Assembly: GCF_040892595.1 (NCBI RefSeq)
Contig: NZ_JBFRYB010000002.1
Span: forward strand, 186,001 to 250,000
Direction of reading: 5' to 3'
Source of the DNA: Zhongshania sp. R06B22
GTDB taxonomy: Bacteria; Pseudomonadota; Gammaproteobacteria; Pseudomonadales; Spongiibacteraceae
Length of the DNA stretch: 64,000 bases
Shown here: one piece after another, positions 45,898 through 54,461 of the stretch
How the letters are laid out: every line of letters begins with the position of its first letter
How positions within the stretch are numbered: the first letter of the stretch is position 1
The notes under the pieces: model-generated
The model's database searches: none
What the model was told of the DNA's origin: nothing
What the model saw: only the letters and a program-made list of their open reading frames with translations
Program-made: the position numbers and the translations under genes

Positions 45898-46762
45898 AGA
45901 GCAGGGTGGTGCCTTGCAGTAGGCGCGGGCTTGGACGTTGAATAGTCGATGGTGGAATAAAAAATAAATTATTGCGACGCACGGCAGTAAGACCCCTAAA
46001 GCGCTGCCAGTCTGTTAGCCAATCGCGATTTTCCTCTCCCATGCCGCCGGCAATGATGGTTTCTGGGTCGCTAGCTAGTACCGCTTCGCTGTCGATGCGC
46101 GGGGTTAAACTTGGCAGTTCGCCAAAGACATTAATTCCGCCGCAAATGCGGATTGCTTCGCTGATGATGTGTTCATTATTAACGGTCATCAGCGGCTTTG
46201 GCCAAATTTGCTGAAACACGCCAACGGCAGGCGCATCGCTGTAGCGCGCCTTCAGCGTAGTCACGCCGCGGCGGAATTCCGTCGCGGCGGCCTTGGCGGT
46301 GTCGGCGGTACCCGCGAGTGCACCGAAGCGTTCAAGGCTGGTGGCAATGTCTTCAAATGTGCGCAGTTCGCTTAAGTAAATAGGCATGCCGAGTGTTTGC
46401 AGTTGTGATAACTGTTCGCTGGGGTTGCCGCTAAGCCAGCCGATGAGCAGGTCGGGCTTTAAGGCGAGAATGGCTTCTTGATCAAAGCGGTTGTAACTGC
46501 CAACCCGCGGCAGTGCTTTAGCGGATTCCGGGTAGTCGCTAAAGCTGACAGCGGCGACTAACTTGTCGCCTGCACCGGCGGCGTAAATCAGCTCGGTTGC
46601 ACCTGGCGATAATGCGATGATACGTTGCGCCGCTTTCGGTATGCAGAGTTGCGCGCCACTATCATCGCTCACACAAATGTCCGCCTGAGCGTTTGCGCAA
46701 ACCAAGATTGCCGCTAATAGCAGGCCGATGATGGTATTGGTTTGCTGACGGCGCATTACCAT
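45863..46762 (-). CDS. btuF: Cobalamin-binding periplasmic protein
   Basis: A 299-residue binding protein with a signal peptide (TIIGLLLAAILVCANAQA). IIALSPGATELIYAAGAGDK, AAVSFSDYPESAKALPRVG and LALKPDLLIGWLSGNPSEQL match the BtuF/helical-backbone metal receptor family. ATGGTAATG at the start overlaps the adenosyltransferase stop by up to 7 bp. It delivers corrinoids captured by BtuB to BtuCD. Confidence 0.92.
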   Translation of the reverse strand: MVMRRQQTNTIIGLLLAAILVCANAQADICVSDDSGAQLCIPKAAQRIIALSPGATELIYAAGAGDKLVAAVSFSDYPESAKALPRVGSYNRFDQEAILALKPDLLIGWLSGNPSEQLSQLQTLGMPIYLSELRTFEDIATSLERFGALAGTADTAKAAATEFRRGVTTLKARYSDAPAVGVFQQIWPKPLMTVNNEHIISEAIRICGGINVFGELPSLTPRIDSEAVLASDPETIIAGGMGEENRDWLTDWQRFRGLTAVRRNNLFFIPPSTIQRPSPRLLQGTTLLCEHLETARGRR

Positions 46763-47361
46763 TCCACGCCCTTGCGCGCTTTAATACCGTTGTGAAAAGC
46801 ATGCTTTTTGTTGTCGATCATCGATACGGTGTCAGCCAGTTCTTTGAGTGGCACTGGCGCTCCGCGTCCGGTGATGATTACACTTTGTTCGCGGGGCCGA
46901 TTGCGCAGCGCCTCATAGACTTCTTCGGCGTCGATATAGCCGTACTTTAATATATAGGTGAGTTCGTCTAGCAGTACGAGATGAATGCTGTCGTCTTGCA
47001 ATAAAATCTGGCATTGCTGCCACGCTTGCTGAGCGGCTGCGCGGTCTTGCTCCCTGCTTTGGGTTTCCCAGGTAAAGCCTGAACCCATTACAATGAAGGG
47101 GACTTCGGGGCAGCGCTGTTGAATGAAGTTGCGCTCGCCACAATCCCACGTGCCTTTTATAAACTGTACTATTGCGACTTTATAGCCGTGGCCCAAGGCG
47201 CGAATGATGGTGCCAAAGCCGGAACTGGATTTACCTTTGCCGGGGCCGCTTAATACAATTAACACGCCGCGTTCTTCAGTGGCCTTGGCGACTTTTTCGT
47301 CGATCATGGCTTTTTTGATTTGCATTCGCTGCTGGTGCTTTTCTTCTTCATTAAGCGTCAT
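46756..47361 (-). CDS. cobO: Cob(I)yrinic acid a,c-diamide adenosyltransferase
   Basis: A 201-residue enzyme of the CobA/CobO/BtuR family. The P-loop is LSGPGKGKSSSGFGTI (about residues 36-51); VAIVQFIKGTWDCGERNF and VLLDELTYILKYGYIDAEEV follow, and ITGRGAPVPLKELADTVS is near the end. The ATG at 47361 has AGGAG 5 bp upstream; upstream in-frame codons are untranslated. It adds the upper adenosyl ligand to corrinoids. The gene follows btuB, with a hairpin in between. Confidence 0.93.
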   Translation of the reverse strand: MTLNEEEKHQQRMQIKKAMIDEKVAKATEERGVLIVLSGPGKGKSSSGFGTIIRALGHGYKVAIVQFIKGTWDCGERNFIQQRCPEVPFIVMGSGFTWETQSREQDRAAAQQAWQQCQILLQDDSIHLVLLDELTYILKYGYIDAEEVYEALRNRPREQSVIITGRGAPVPLKELADTVSMIDNKKHAFHNGIKARKGVEW

Positions 47362-47384
47362 GATGGCTCCTGCTTTGAATAGTG

Positions 47385-47411
47385 TCGGCACCGCGCACAG
47401 CACGGCGCCGA
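47385..47411 (-). other. Hairpin between btuB and the adenosyltransferase gene
   Basis: On the minus-strand RNA, TCGGCGCCG pairs with CGGTGCCGA (one G-U pair) around a nine-base loop. It lacks a T-run. In an operon, such an element can lower downstream expression or protect the btuB message. Confidence 0.5.
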
Positions 47412-47435
47412 ACTCATAGGGGGCAAATAATACCC

Positions 47436-49310
47436 TTATTTTGGTGTGTAGGTGATACTGAACATTGCCTCACGGCCAATGGATACATAATCGCCAAAGC
47501 TAAAACTGCGCGCGCTGACATATTCTTTGTCGAAAATGTTTTTCAGTGCCAGTTGCAGCTTTACTTGCTCGTTCACACGGTAAAGCACGGTGCTATCGAC
47601 TAGGCCATAACCACTTAATTCGTCAGTGTTGGCGGTGTCTTCATAGCGGCTGCTAACCAGGCGCAGGCTGCCACTGACTCCCCAGTGCTGCCATTCACGA
47701 GCCACATCGAGATTGGCTTGCTTGTCAGCGCGGCGCCGCAACTCTAAACCGGTGTTGGCGTCGGTGGCGTCTAATAGTGTGACGTTGGCGTCAATGCTCC
47801 AGTGTTGGATAGTGCTTGAGACACTGAATTCCCAGCCTTTTATTTCTGCGCCTTCAATTTGATCAGGGCCAAAGGTGGCGGGGTTATATTGGATGAGCTT
47901 ATCGACGTCATTTTCAAAACGGCTAATAGCCCAGCTACCCCAGCGCTGATTTCCGCGCAGTTCAAGCTCTATGTTTTCAGAGGTTTCCGGATTTAAGGTC
48001 GGCACGCCGTAAAAGGGATAGTAGAGATCGTTAAACGTCGGCGCGTTATAGCCTTCTCCGTAAGAGCCGATAATTTTAATTTCAGCGCTGATGTCAAAAC
48101 CCATGGACAGATTTTTAGTTTCGTTTTTGCCGAACTGGTCGTTATCGTCTTTGCGAAAACCAATAAGCGTATCGACTACGCCGTAGTCGCCCTGCCACTG
48201 AATGTAGCCGGCCTTGTTGCCACGGCTTACTTCGCCGTAGCTGAGATTGCTTTCGACGTGATCGAGGGTGCGCTCGGCGCCCACGGTAATCACATGGTGT
48301 GCACCTAGCATTAAATCGTTTTGAAGATTGTAGATGCGCCGTTTGGTATCGAAGGTATCGCCACTTATCCCTGACGCAGCGGGGTCGATATAGCGGTAGT
48401 CGATGGTTGATTTATCCGCTGATTCACCGGCAGATAGAGTGAGTAGCCAGTTGCTGAGTGGTCGAAATTGGCCGCGAATATTAGCGACACTGACTTCCCC
48501 TTCGGTATATGGCGAACATTCAAATGCGGTGAAGGCACTATCGTAGCAGCTACCGTCGTAGTCGCTTTCGGTTTGGCTAGTTTGATAAAACGCGAATATT
48601 TTAGCGCGGTCACTTATTTTGTGACTGACACTGACATTGATGGCCGTTTGCTCAAAACCATCCTTGTCGCCGCTGACACCGGCTTTGCTTGAAGTGTTAT
48701 CAACGCCATCGGTTTCTTCGCTTAGTACACTAATATTGGCTTGGGTTTGCTCATTGCCACCGCTTACGGCGGCCACTATTTTGCGAGTGCCTTGGGTGCC
48801 AGCACCTACTTGCAACATGGGTTGCAGGCCTTCGCTATCATGGTATTTGCGGGTAATTATATTGATAACGCCGCCGATAGCTTCCGAACCATAAAGACTG
48901 GAGCGTGAGCCGCGTACTATTTCCACCCGCTCAATCAACTCCGGTGGCAGATTGGTCAGTGATGGGCTGCCGAGAGTGGCAGAGCCGATACGCACGCCGT
49001 CAATCATCACCAAGGTGTGATTGCTTTGATTGCCGCGAAGAAACAGACTGGTAGCGGCGCTGCGACCGCCGTTGCGGACAAAGCTAACCCCCACCGCGCG
49101 GGACAGTAGCTCCTGTAAATCGGCTGGCTGAATACGTTCGATATCAGCGCGTTCAAACACGGTCACCGGCGCAAGAATATCTGCCACCGATTGCTCGGTA
49201 CGGGTTGCCGTGACCACGGTGGTTTCTATGTGGGATTCGTCAGCCGCAAAAAGCGGTGACGTTGCGAATGTAAAAATACTGCCAACAGCAGCAAGGGTCA
49301 TTTTGTTCAT
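47436..49310 (-). CDS. btuB: Vitamin B12 TonB-dependent receptor
   Basis: A 624-residue outer-membrane receptor. The ATG at 49310 has GAGG 6 bp upstream and opens a signal peptide (LAAVGSIFTFATSPLFA). The TonB box region reads HIETTVVTATRTEQSVADIL, the plug has IERVEIVRGSRSSLYGSEAI and GGVINIITRKY, and the barrel ends SIGREAMFSITYTPK. The frame is open upstream to 49541, but that part is the cobalamin riboswitch and is not translated. It is first in the operon btuB-cobO-btuFCD-bluB-cobQ. Confidence 0.93.
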   Translation of the reverse strand: MNKMTLAAVGSIFTFATSPLFAADESHIETTVVTATRTEQSVADILAPVTVFERADIERIQPADLQELLSRAVGVSFVRNGGRSAATSLFLRGNQSNHTLVMIDGVRIGSATLGSPSLTNLPPELIERVEIVRGSRSSLYGSEAIGGVINIITRKYHDSEGLQPMLQVGAGTQGTRKIVAAVSGGNEQTQANISVLSEETDGVDNTSSKAGVSGDKDGFEQTAINVSVSHKISDRAKIFAFYQTSQTESDYDGSCYDSAFTAFECSPYTEGEVSVANIRGQFRPLSNWLLTLSAGESADKSTIDYRYIDPAASGISGDTFDTKRRIYNLQNDLMLGAHHVITVGAERTLDHVESNLSYGEVSRGNKAGYIQWQGDYGVVDTLIGFRKDDNDQFGKNETKNLSMGFDISAEIKIIGSYGEGYNAPTFNDLYYPFYGVPTLNPETSENIELELRGNQRWGSWAISRFENDVDKLIQYNPATFGPDQIEGAEIKGWEFSVSSTIQHWSIDANVTLLDATDANTGLELRRRADKQANLDVAREWQHWGVSGSLRLVSSRYEDTANTDELSGYGLVDSTVLYRVNEQVKLQLALKNIFDKEYVSARSFSFGDYVSIGREAMFSITYTPK

Positions 49311-49399
49311 GGTGTGCCTCAGAGCTATGAAAGAAAGCAATGAGGGAGGGATAGGGGTTATATACAAGTATACGACCACTGATGGAGCCCTCCGCTTCA

Positions 49400-49548
49400 T
49401 CGGGTGAATCACAGTAGAGGCCGGTTCCGGGCTTGCGCGCTCTGTTGTCCAGAGATCGCTTACCGTTGCGGGGGCAGCGTCGGCATTGCGGCGACTCGTG
49501 AGAGTGTTCGCGCACCTGACTTCCCGTTTAACTCTTTGCACCTTACTT
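49400..49548 (-). ncRNA. Cobalamin riboswitch
   Basis: On the minus strand, the leader has AAACGGGAAGTCAGGTGC, then the conserved core GCTGCCCCCGCAACGGTAAG, and AAGCCCGGAACCGGCC. This is the order and sequence of the adenosylcobalamin aptamer: GGGAA/GGTG, the GCCCCCGCAACxGTAA core and the closing AAGCC...GGCC. A stem GATGAAGC-GGAGG-GCTCCATC (49401-49381, one mismatch) follows and may be part of the expression platform. The aptamer lies about 90-240 bp before the btuB start codon and should reduce btuB operon expression when B12 is plentiful. Confidence 0.92.
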
Positions 49549-49580
49549 AAGGAGCGCAGAGCACCTGCTACTTGGCGCGC

Positions 49581-49609
49581 ACTCTAAGGCGGCGCTGGGG
49601 TATTGTCAA
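49581..49609 (-). promoter_or_regulatory. Sigma-70 promoter for the riboswitch-btuB transcript
   Basis: On the minus strand, TTGACA (49609-49604), exactly 17 bp, then TAGAGT (49586-49581). The predicted transcript start lies about 25 bp before the riboswitch aptamer. Confidence 0.72.
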
Positions 49610-49638
49610 ATTGAAAGCGGGGCTCAACTTATATTTAT

Positions 49639-50604
49639 TCAGACTTGGCCAGCGCTTGAGAGGCGCTTAATTTCTGCGAGAAGCTGCTTGTTAAGCGGCA
49701 CCTTGATATTGTGTTGGTCGGCTAGTTTGCAGAGGTAGCCGTTAATGGCGTCGATTTCGGTGTCGCGGCCGGCGCTTATATCTTGCAACATGGAGGAGCG
49801 ATTAGCGGCGGTAGTGGTGGCAACATTAGCCACGTGTTCGTGAAGATCGTCTAGCCAATGTGAGCGACCGAGGGCGGCGCTGACCCGCAATATCTCATCG
49901 ATGATTTCGTGCATTTGGGCGAGAATTTCGGGCCTTGTTAGCAGCTCACCGTTGCGGCAGCGATGAATCGCAGTGAGGGGGTTAACAACACAATTTACCG
50001 CCAGTTTACGCCATAAAACGGCGTCGATATTGTCGCAGATATCCACTTTCAGCGGTGGGAACGATAGCGACTCAGCGAGCTGCGCGCGTGCCGCTTGTTC
50101 GTGCTTGTCGCTATTGGCGGACGCGCCGATAAAGGTATGACCATGTCCCGCGTGAACGTATTCAAAATCGGATTGCCGATAGCAGCCTTCGGTGGTGGAG
50201 CCTTGCAATACGTTGGCGTGGGGGAATTCCCGCTGAATTTGCTCCGCAATACCAAGACCGTTTTGAAGCAGTAGCAATATCGCGTGCTCGTCAATGTGCT
50301 GCTTTATAGCGTTTAAGGCGCTCAGCGTGTGCTGGGTCTTGGTGGTGATCAGCAATTTGTGAATGGGGGCTGTCACACTTTGCGGGCAATCCGCCGCTAG
50401 CAGGCTGATCAGGGTTTGCCCGGCACTGATTAAGTGAGTGCCACCGTGTTGATGGTAGTTGTTTGCAGTGACTTGATTGCGCAGAACAAGGCGGATGTTT
50501 GCGCCTGCTTGGTAGCCGTATGTTGCCCACAGGCTGCCGATAGCGCCAGCGCCAAGAATATATAGAGGGCTTGCTAATGCGGGCTGTAAAGTGGCTTTTA
50601 ACAT
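49639..50604 (-). CDS. panE: 2-dehydropantoate 2-reductase (ketopantoate reductase)
   Basis: A 321-residue NADPH enzyme. The Rossmann motif is YILGAGAIGSLWATYGYQAG (residues 15-34), LLITTKTQHTLSAL is the following ApbA segment, and the C-terminal domain contains LWRKLAVNCVVNPLTAIHRC (catalytic lysine near 206) and SSMLQDISAGRDTEIDAINGY. It reduces ketopantoate to pantoate for coenzyme A synthesis. It lies divergent from yajQ and next to the btuB promoter region, with no sign of an operon. Confidence 0.9.
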   Translation of the reverse strand: MLKATLQPALASPLYILGAGAIGSLWATYGYQAGANIRLVLRNQVTANNYHQHGGTHLISAGQTLISLLAADCPQSVTAPIHKLLITTKTQHTLSALNAIKQHIDEHAILLLLQNGLGIAEQIQREFPHANVLQGSTTEGCYRQSDFEYVHAGHGHTFIGASANSDKHEQAARAQLAESLSFPPLKVDICDNIDAVLWRKLAVNCVVNPLTAIHRCRNGELLTRPEILAQMHEIIDEILRVSAALGRSHWLDDLHEHVANVATTTAANRSSMLQDISAGRDTEIDAINGYLCKLADQHNIKVPLNKQLLAEIKRLSSAGQV

Positions 50605-50704
50605 GGGTTGCCTTGGCGACGCCTTAGTTTTTTCCTAGATACATTTTGTCACTTAGCAGGGAATGCTAAACTGCGCCCCGCAACATAACAAAGGAAATTA
50701 GGCT

Positions 50705-51187
50705 ATGCCAGCGTTTGATATTGTCTCAGAAGTCGATCTACACGTTTTTAGCAATGCGGTTGATCAGGCCGGCCGGGTTATTGAAACTCGTTTTGATTTT
50801 AAGGGTGTAGACGCGCGGTTTGAGCGCGACGCGCTGACCGTAACCATGTTCGCCGAGGCGGAGTTTCAGTTACAGCAAATGGAAGACCTGCTGCGCGCGG
50901 CCTTAATAAAGGTAAAGATCGATCCTCTAGCTATGGAATTAGCGGATGTTAAGGGTGCCGGTAAGCAAGTGAAACAATTGGTTACTATGCAAAGCGGCCT
51001 GACCTCGGATGTCGCTCGCAAGATTATTAAGTTGATTAAAGAAAATAAAATCAAGGTGCAAAGCCAGATTCAGGATGAGCAAGTGCGGGTGACGGGCAAA
51101 AAACGCGATGATCTGCAGCAGGTCATGGCCTTGCTGCGAGCCGAAGAGCTTGATCAGCCTCTGCAGTTTACAAATTTTAGAGATTGA
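50705..51187 (+). CDS. yajQ: YajQ family nucleotide-binding protein
   Basis: A 160-residue cytoplasmic protein. It opens MPAFDIVSEVDLHVFSNAVD and contains RVIETRFDFKGVDARFERD and LIKENKIKVQSQIQDEQVRV, all YajQ hallmarks. Family members bind cyclic di-GMP or other nucleotides, and some act with transcription regulators. AAAGGA lies 9 bp before the ATG. The permease gene follows 64 bp downstream. Confidence 0.93.
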   Translation: MPAFDIVSEVDLHVFSNAVDQAGRVIETRFDFKGVDARFERDALTVTMFAEAEFQLQQMEDLLRAALIKVKIDPLAMELADVKGAGKQVKQLVTMQSGLTSDVARKIIKLIKENKIKVQSQIQDEQVRVTGKKRDDLQQVMALLRAEELDQPLQFTNFRD

Positions 51188-51251
51188 TAATCTTTAGGGA
51201 AAGCTCAATGCGCCTTCTGATGAGCTTCGTAGCAATGGCAAGGTTGCAAAT

Positions 51252-52760
51252 ATGAGTAGTGATGTAGAGCGCGACGATTTGATCTGGTGGCGGCAGAAAT
51301 CTGTCTGGATCATGATTTTTCTTGGTTTTTCTGCGGGCGTGCCCTTGCTGCTAATTTTCTCTAGTTTGTCGCTTTGGCTAAGGGAGGCGGGTGTCAGCAA
51401 AGCTGATGTTACCTATTTTAGCTGGGCGGCTTTGGGTTTTTCCTTCAAATTTGTCTGGGCGCCTCTGGTCGATAAATTGCCACTGCCTTTTCTTAGCGCG
51501 GCGATGGGCCGGCGGCGCAGCTGGCTGCTACTGGCGCAGTTGGGCGTGATTGCGGCTATTTGCATGATGGCCCTAACAGACCCTCAGCAACAATTACAGA
51601 TGATGGCTGTCGCCGCAGTATTGCTGGGCTTTTCTGCCGCTACGCAAGATGTGGTTATCGACGCCTTTAGGATTGAGTCAGCCGACGCTCGAATGCAGGC
51701 CCTGCTTTCGGCTACATATATTGCGGGATATCGGATTGGTATGATTGCCGCAGGTGCAGGAGCGCTGTATTTGGCGCAGTATTTTGGTAGTACCACCGAT
51801 GTTTATCACTACGACGCCTGGCGCAATACCTATTTGTGTATGGCCGCAGTGATGGGGGTGGGCTTGCTTACTACCTTGGTGATTGCTGAGCCCGAGCGCG
51901 GTCTTAGTCCATATACCTACCCCACTGGGGACTATTTGCGGTTTTTCTTTGGTTTTACCTTTTCGATATCCGCTTTTGTGGCGGTGTTGTTCTTGGTGCC
52001 GTCATCGCCGCATTGGTTTGACGGCGCAATGCAGTATCTACTGAGTTTTGCATATGGCGCTTTGCGTCTGATTTTGGCGGCTGGTATGGGGCTGTTGATG
52101 TTTCGAATATTGACGGGGCTTGGCTTTGTCAACGCCACTCTGGTATCTGAGAGTTACACCCAGCCGATTAATGACTTTATTAAGCGCTATGGCAGTCTGG
52201 CGATATGGATATTACTGTTGATCGGGTTTTATCGAGTGTCCGATATTATCCTCGGGGTTATCGCCAATGTTTTTTATCAGGACATGGGTTACAGCAAAGA
52301 CCAAATTGCCAGTGTCACCAAAATTTTTGGTGTGCTGATGACGATTGTCGGCAGTTTTCTTGGCGGTTTTCTAACCCTCAAATTTGGCGTAATGCGGGTG
52401 CTGATGCTGGGGGCAATATTGGTCTCCCTAACCAATTTGATGTTTATGTGGTTGGCGGGCCTAGGGGTAGATATTATTGCCTTAACGCTAGTGATTGCCG
52501 CCGATAATTTGAGTGGTGGTGTCGCCGTTGCCGCCTTTGTCGCTTGGCTATCTAGCCTAACGAATGTGTCGTTTACCGCTACCCAGTACGCTATTTTTAG
52601 TTCGATTATGACTCTGTTTCCAAAGTTGTTGGGCGGATACTCTGGGACGGTAGTCGAATCTGTGGGCTACCCTCCTTTTTTCTTGTTGGCCAGTGCCATG
52701 GGATTGCCCGTCATTGCCTTGGTATGGTATCTGACCAAACGGCTTGGAAAGCTAGGCTAG
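51252..52760 (+). CDS. AmpG-like MFS permease
   Basis: A 502-residue transporter with about fourteen hydrophobic helices. GFSAGVPLLLIFSSLSLWLR and WAALGFSFKFVWAPLVDKLP near the N terminus, followed by GRRRSWLLLAQLGVI, are typical of AmpG/PAT-family permeases. AmpG imports anhydromuropeptides from cell wall turnover; other members carry acetyl-CoA or sugars. No peptidoglycan-recycling gene is adjacent, so the substrate is likely but not proven. Confidence 0.85.
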   Translation: MSSDVERDDLIWWRQKSVWIMIFLGFSAGVPLLLIFSSLSLWLREAGVSKADVTYFSWAALGFSFKFVWAPLVDKLPLPFLSAAMGRRRSWLLLAQLGVIAAICMMALTDPQQQLQMMAVAAVLLGFSAATQDVVIDAFRIESADARMQALLSATYIAGYRIGMIAAGAGALYLAQYFGSTTDVYHYDAWRNTYLCMAAVMGVGLLTTLVIAEPERGLSPYTYPTGDYLRFFFGFTFSISAFVAVLFLVPSSPHWFDGAMQYLLSFAYGALRLILAAGMGLLMFRILTGLGFVNATLVSESYTQPINDFIKRYGSLAIWILLLIGFYRVSDIILGVIANVFYQDMGYSKDQIASVTKIFGVLMTIVGSFLGGFLTLKFGVMRVLMLGAILVSLTNLMFMWLAGLGVDIIALTLVIAADNLSGGVAVAAFVAWLSSLTNVSFTATQYAIFSSIMTLFPKLLGGYSGTVVESVGYPPFFLLASAMGLPVIALVWYLTKRLGKLG

Positions 52761-52873
52761 CGGCGTGTGCTATTCTTATCTCAAGTTGCATATCGCAGGG
52801 CAGCAATACTGATTGAGAAACGAAATCTTGAATCGATAGAGGGTGGCGCTGTGATCAGAGCAGGCGATAGTAA

Positions 52874-53488
52874 ATGGTAAAATCTAAAACCTTGGTTGGG
52901 CGCCTTTGTTATCGTCACTGGCCAACGGCACTCGTGCTTTTGTGCTTGTTAGTCCTGTATTACTTTCACACTCTTTACGACATATCCTATCTGCGCGATC
53001 AGGTGGCGGACGGTCAGTGGTGGAGGGTCTTCAGCGGCCAATTTGTCCATAATAATAGCTCCCACCTGTTCTCTAATATGGCAGCGCTGCTGCTGTGCAG
53101 AGTTTTACTGTCGATAGTGTATAGCGAGCGTGATTTTACTCTCAGTTTATTGAGCTGTGCGTTTTTGACTGGAGTGTTAATTCATTTTTTGTTGCCGTCA
53201 TACGACTACTATTTAGGGGTGTCGGCGGCACTTTATGGGGTTTTGATCGCGGGTGCTTTGGCTATGTGGCGCGGACGCCCATATGCGGGCGCGTCCTTAT
53301 TCGTGCTCGTTATCGCTAAATTATCGTTAGATTATCTTGTACCTGATTCCGTCGCCCCTGTGTCGGATCGTATTGGCGTTCCGGTGGCTGTCGAGGCGCA
53401 TTTTGTGGGGGTGTTTGCCGGTGTACTAGTTGGGGTGGGTGAAGCTGCGCTGGGTTTAATCAGGCCAGCGGCACTGCCGCCAAAATAA
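52874..53488 (+). CDS. Rhombosortase-like rhomboid protease
   Basis: A 204-residue membrane protein with about six helices. FSGQFVHNNSSHLFSNMAAL (about residues 53-72) is the rhomboid HxxxxHxxxN region; the serine is in LGVSAALYGVLIAG (about 113-126), and the histidine is in AHFVGVFAGVLVGV (about 176-189). The short form without extra domains matches rhombosortases, which process GlyGly-CTERM proteins in gammaproteobacteria. I found no protein with a GlyGly-CTERM tail in this window. The 3' end overlaps the convergent alkyltransferase-like gene by 33 bp. Confidence 0.78.
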   Translation: MVKSKTLVGRLCYRHWPTALVLLCLLVLYYFHTLYDISYLRDQVADGQWWRVFSGQFVHNNSSHLFSNMAALLLCRVLLSIVYSERDFTLSLLSCAFLTGVLIHFLLPSYDYYLGVSAALYGVLIAGALAMWRGRPYAGASLFVLVIAKLSLDYLVPDSVAPVSDRIGVPVAVEAHFVGVFAGVLVGVGEAALGLIRPAALPPK

Positions 53489-53764
53489 GTGCCCTGATTC
53501 GTCTGCGCTGGACTCTGCAATTAAATGACCTAACTGGCGCTGATAGCTTTCGCTATTCGGTGGCAGGCTGATTTTTCCTTGGCTGTTTACAATTCTGAAC
53601 CAAGGCAGGCTGCTATCTTTAGGAAGTTGACCGAGTAGCCGGCCAACGTAGCGAGCGTGACCTGGTAGACCTGCGAGTTCAGCAACCTTGCCGTAGCTGC
53701 ACAATCGCCCCGCTGGGACGCCGTGAATAACCGCGTAAATTTGTTGAATGCTTTCCTGGTTCAT
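53456..53764 (-). CDS. Alkyltransferase-like DNA repair protein (ATL)
   Basis: A 102-residue protein with the C-terminal DNA-binding fold of O6-alkylguanine-DNA alkyltransferase. GVPAGRLCSYGKVAELAGLP carries the helix-turn-helix and arginine finger region. The active-site PCHR is replaced by PWFR in LPWFRIVNSQGKISLP, so no alkyl transfer is possible. ATL proteins bind O6-alkylguanine and flag it for nucleotide excision repair. Its length equals the usual ATL length, so it is complete rather than truncated. Confidence 0.87.
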   Translation of the reverse strand: MNQESIQQIYAVIHGVPAGRLCSYGKVAELAGLPGHARYVGRLLGQLPKDSSLPWFRIVNSQGKISLPPNSESYQRQLGHLIAESSADESGHLFWRQCRWPD

Positions 53765-53781
53765 ATTATCCGTTGAGCGAC

Positions 53782-54432
53782 TTACTCGGCTTCTAGGTTG
53801 CGGGTACGCTCCCAGTAATCCTCATAAAAGAAATCAACTTTGCCAGTTTCTAGGGAATATTCCGCTCCAACAACCATTAGCTTGCCCTCACTAATTAGCT
53901 TTTCGAGGGTGGGGGAGCCGCTGCTTAGATGCTCTACCGAGGTTCTTACATTGGCCCGCACACACTGCTCAATTAGTGCTTTATGGTCGTGACGTAATTC
54001 CGTAGAAAGCAGCGTTTCGACAGCTGGGCGAATACGTTTAACGATGGAGTGCAGATTCTGTGATGGGATTTTGCTATTGCCGGTGAGGACGTCGACGGTG
54101 GCAGAAATAGCGCCGCAATTTGAATGACCTAAAACCACCACTAAGGGGGTGTTAAAACTTAAGGCGGCAAATTCAACGCTACCGATTCCCGATGGCGCGA
54201 CAACATTGCCGGCAACGCGGATAACGAACAAATCACCAAGGCCTTGATTAAAAACCAGTTCGGCGGGAACTCTAGCGTCAGAGCAGCCGAGCACGATGGC
54301 AAAGGGCGCTTGAATTTCGATAAGTTCTGGACGTTTATTGTTGGTGATAGTCGCGTAGTCGCTGTTTACATTTTTGACAAAGCGGGCATTACCCTCTTTT
54401 AGTCTCGCGAGCGCTTCTTGAGCTGTGATCAT
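53782..54432 (-). CDS. Beta-class carbonic anhydrase
   Basis: A 216-residue zinc enzyme. Ligands are Cys in IVLGCSDARVPAEL (with the Asp-Arg pair) and the His-x2-Cys of VVLGHSNCGAISATVD. FVIRVAGNVVAPSGIGSVEF lies between them. It interconverts carbon dioxide and bicarbonate. There is no signal peptide. The gene lies between the ATL and phospholipase genes on the same strand with short gaps. Confidence 0.92.
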   Translation of the reverse strand: MITAQEALARLKEGNARFVKNVNSDYATITNNKRPELIEIQAPFAIVLGCSDARVPAELVFNQGLGDLFVIRVAGNVVAPSGIGSVEFAALSFNTPLVVVLGHSNCGAISATVDVLTGNSKIPSQNLHSIVKRIRPAVETLLSTELRHDHKALIEQCVRANVRTSVEHLSSGSPTLEKLISEGKLMVVGAEYSLETGKVDFFYEDYWERTRNLEAE

Positions 54433-54461
54433 GTATATATTACCGTTAATTGGACCATTGC

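Noticed and set aside
49311..49541. N-terminal extension of BtuB
   Set aside because: The frame is open, but the DNA is the cobalamin riboswitch; the signal peptide and ribosome site mark the start at 49310.
53456..53764. Truncated or dead O6-alkylguanine-DNA methyltransferase
   Set aside because: The length and the PWFR substitution match the separate ATL family, so the gene is complete rather than broken.
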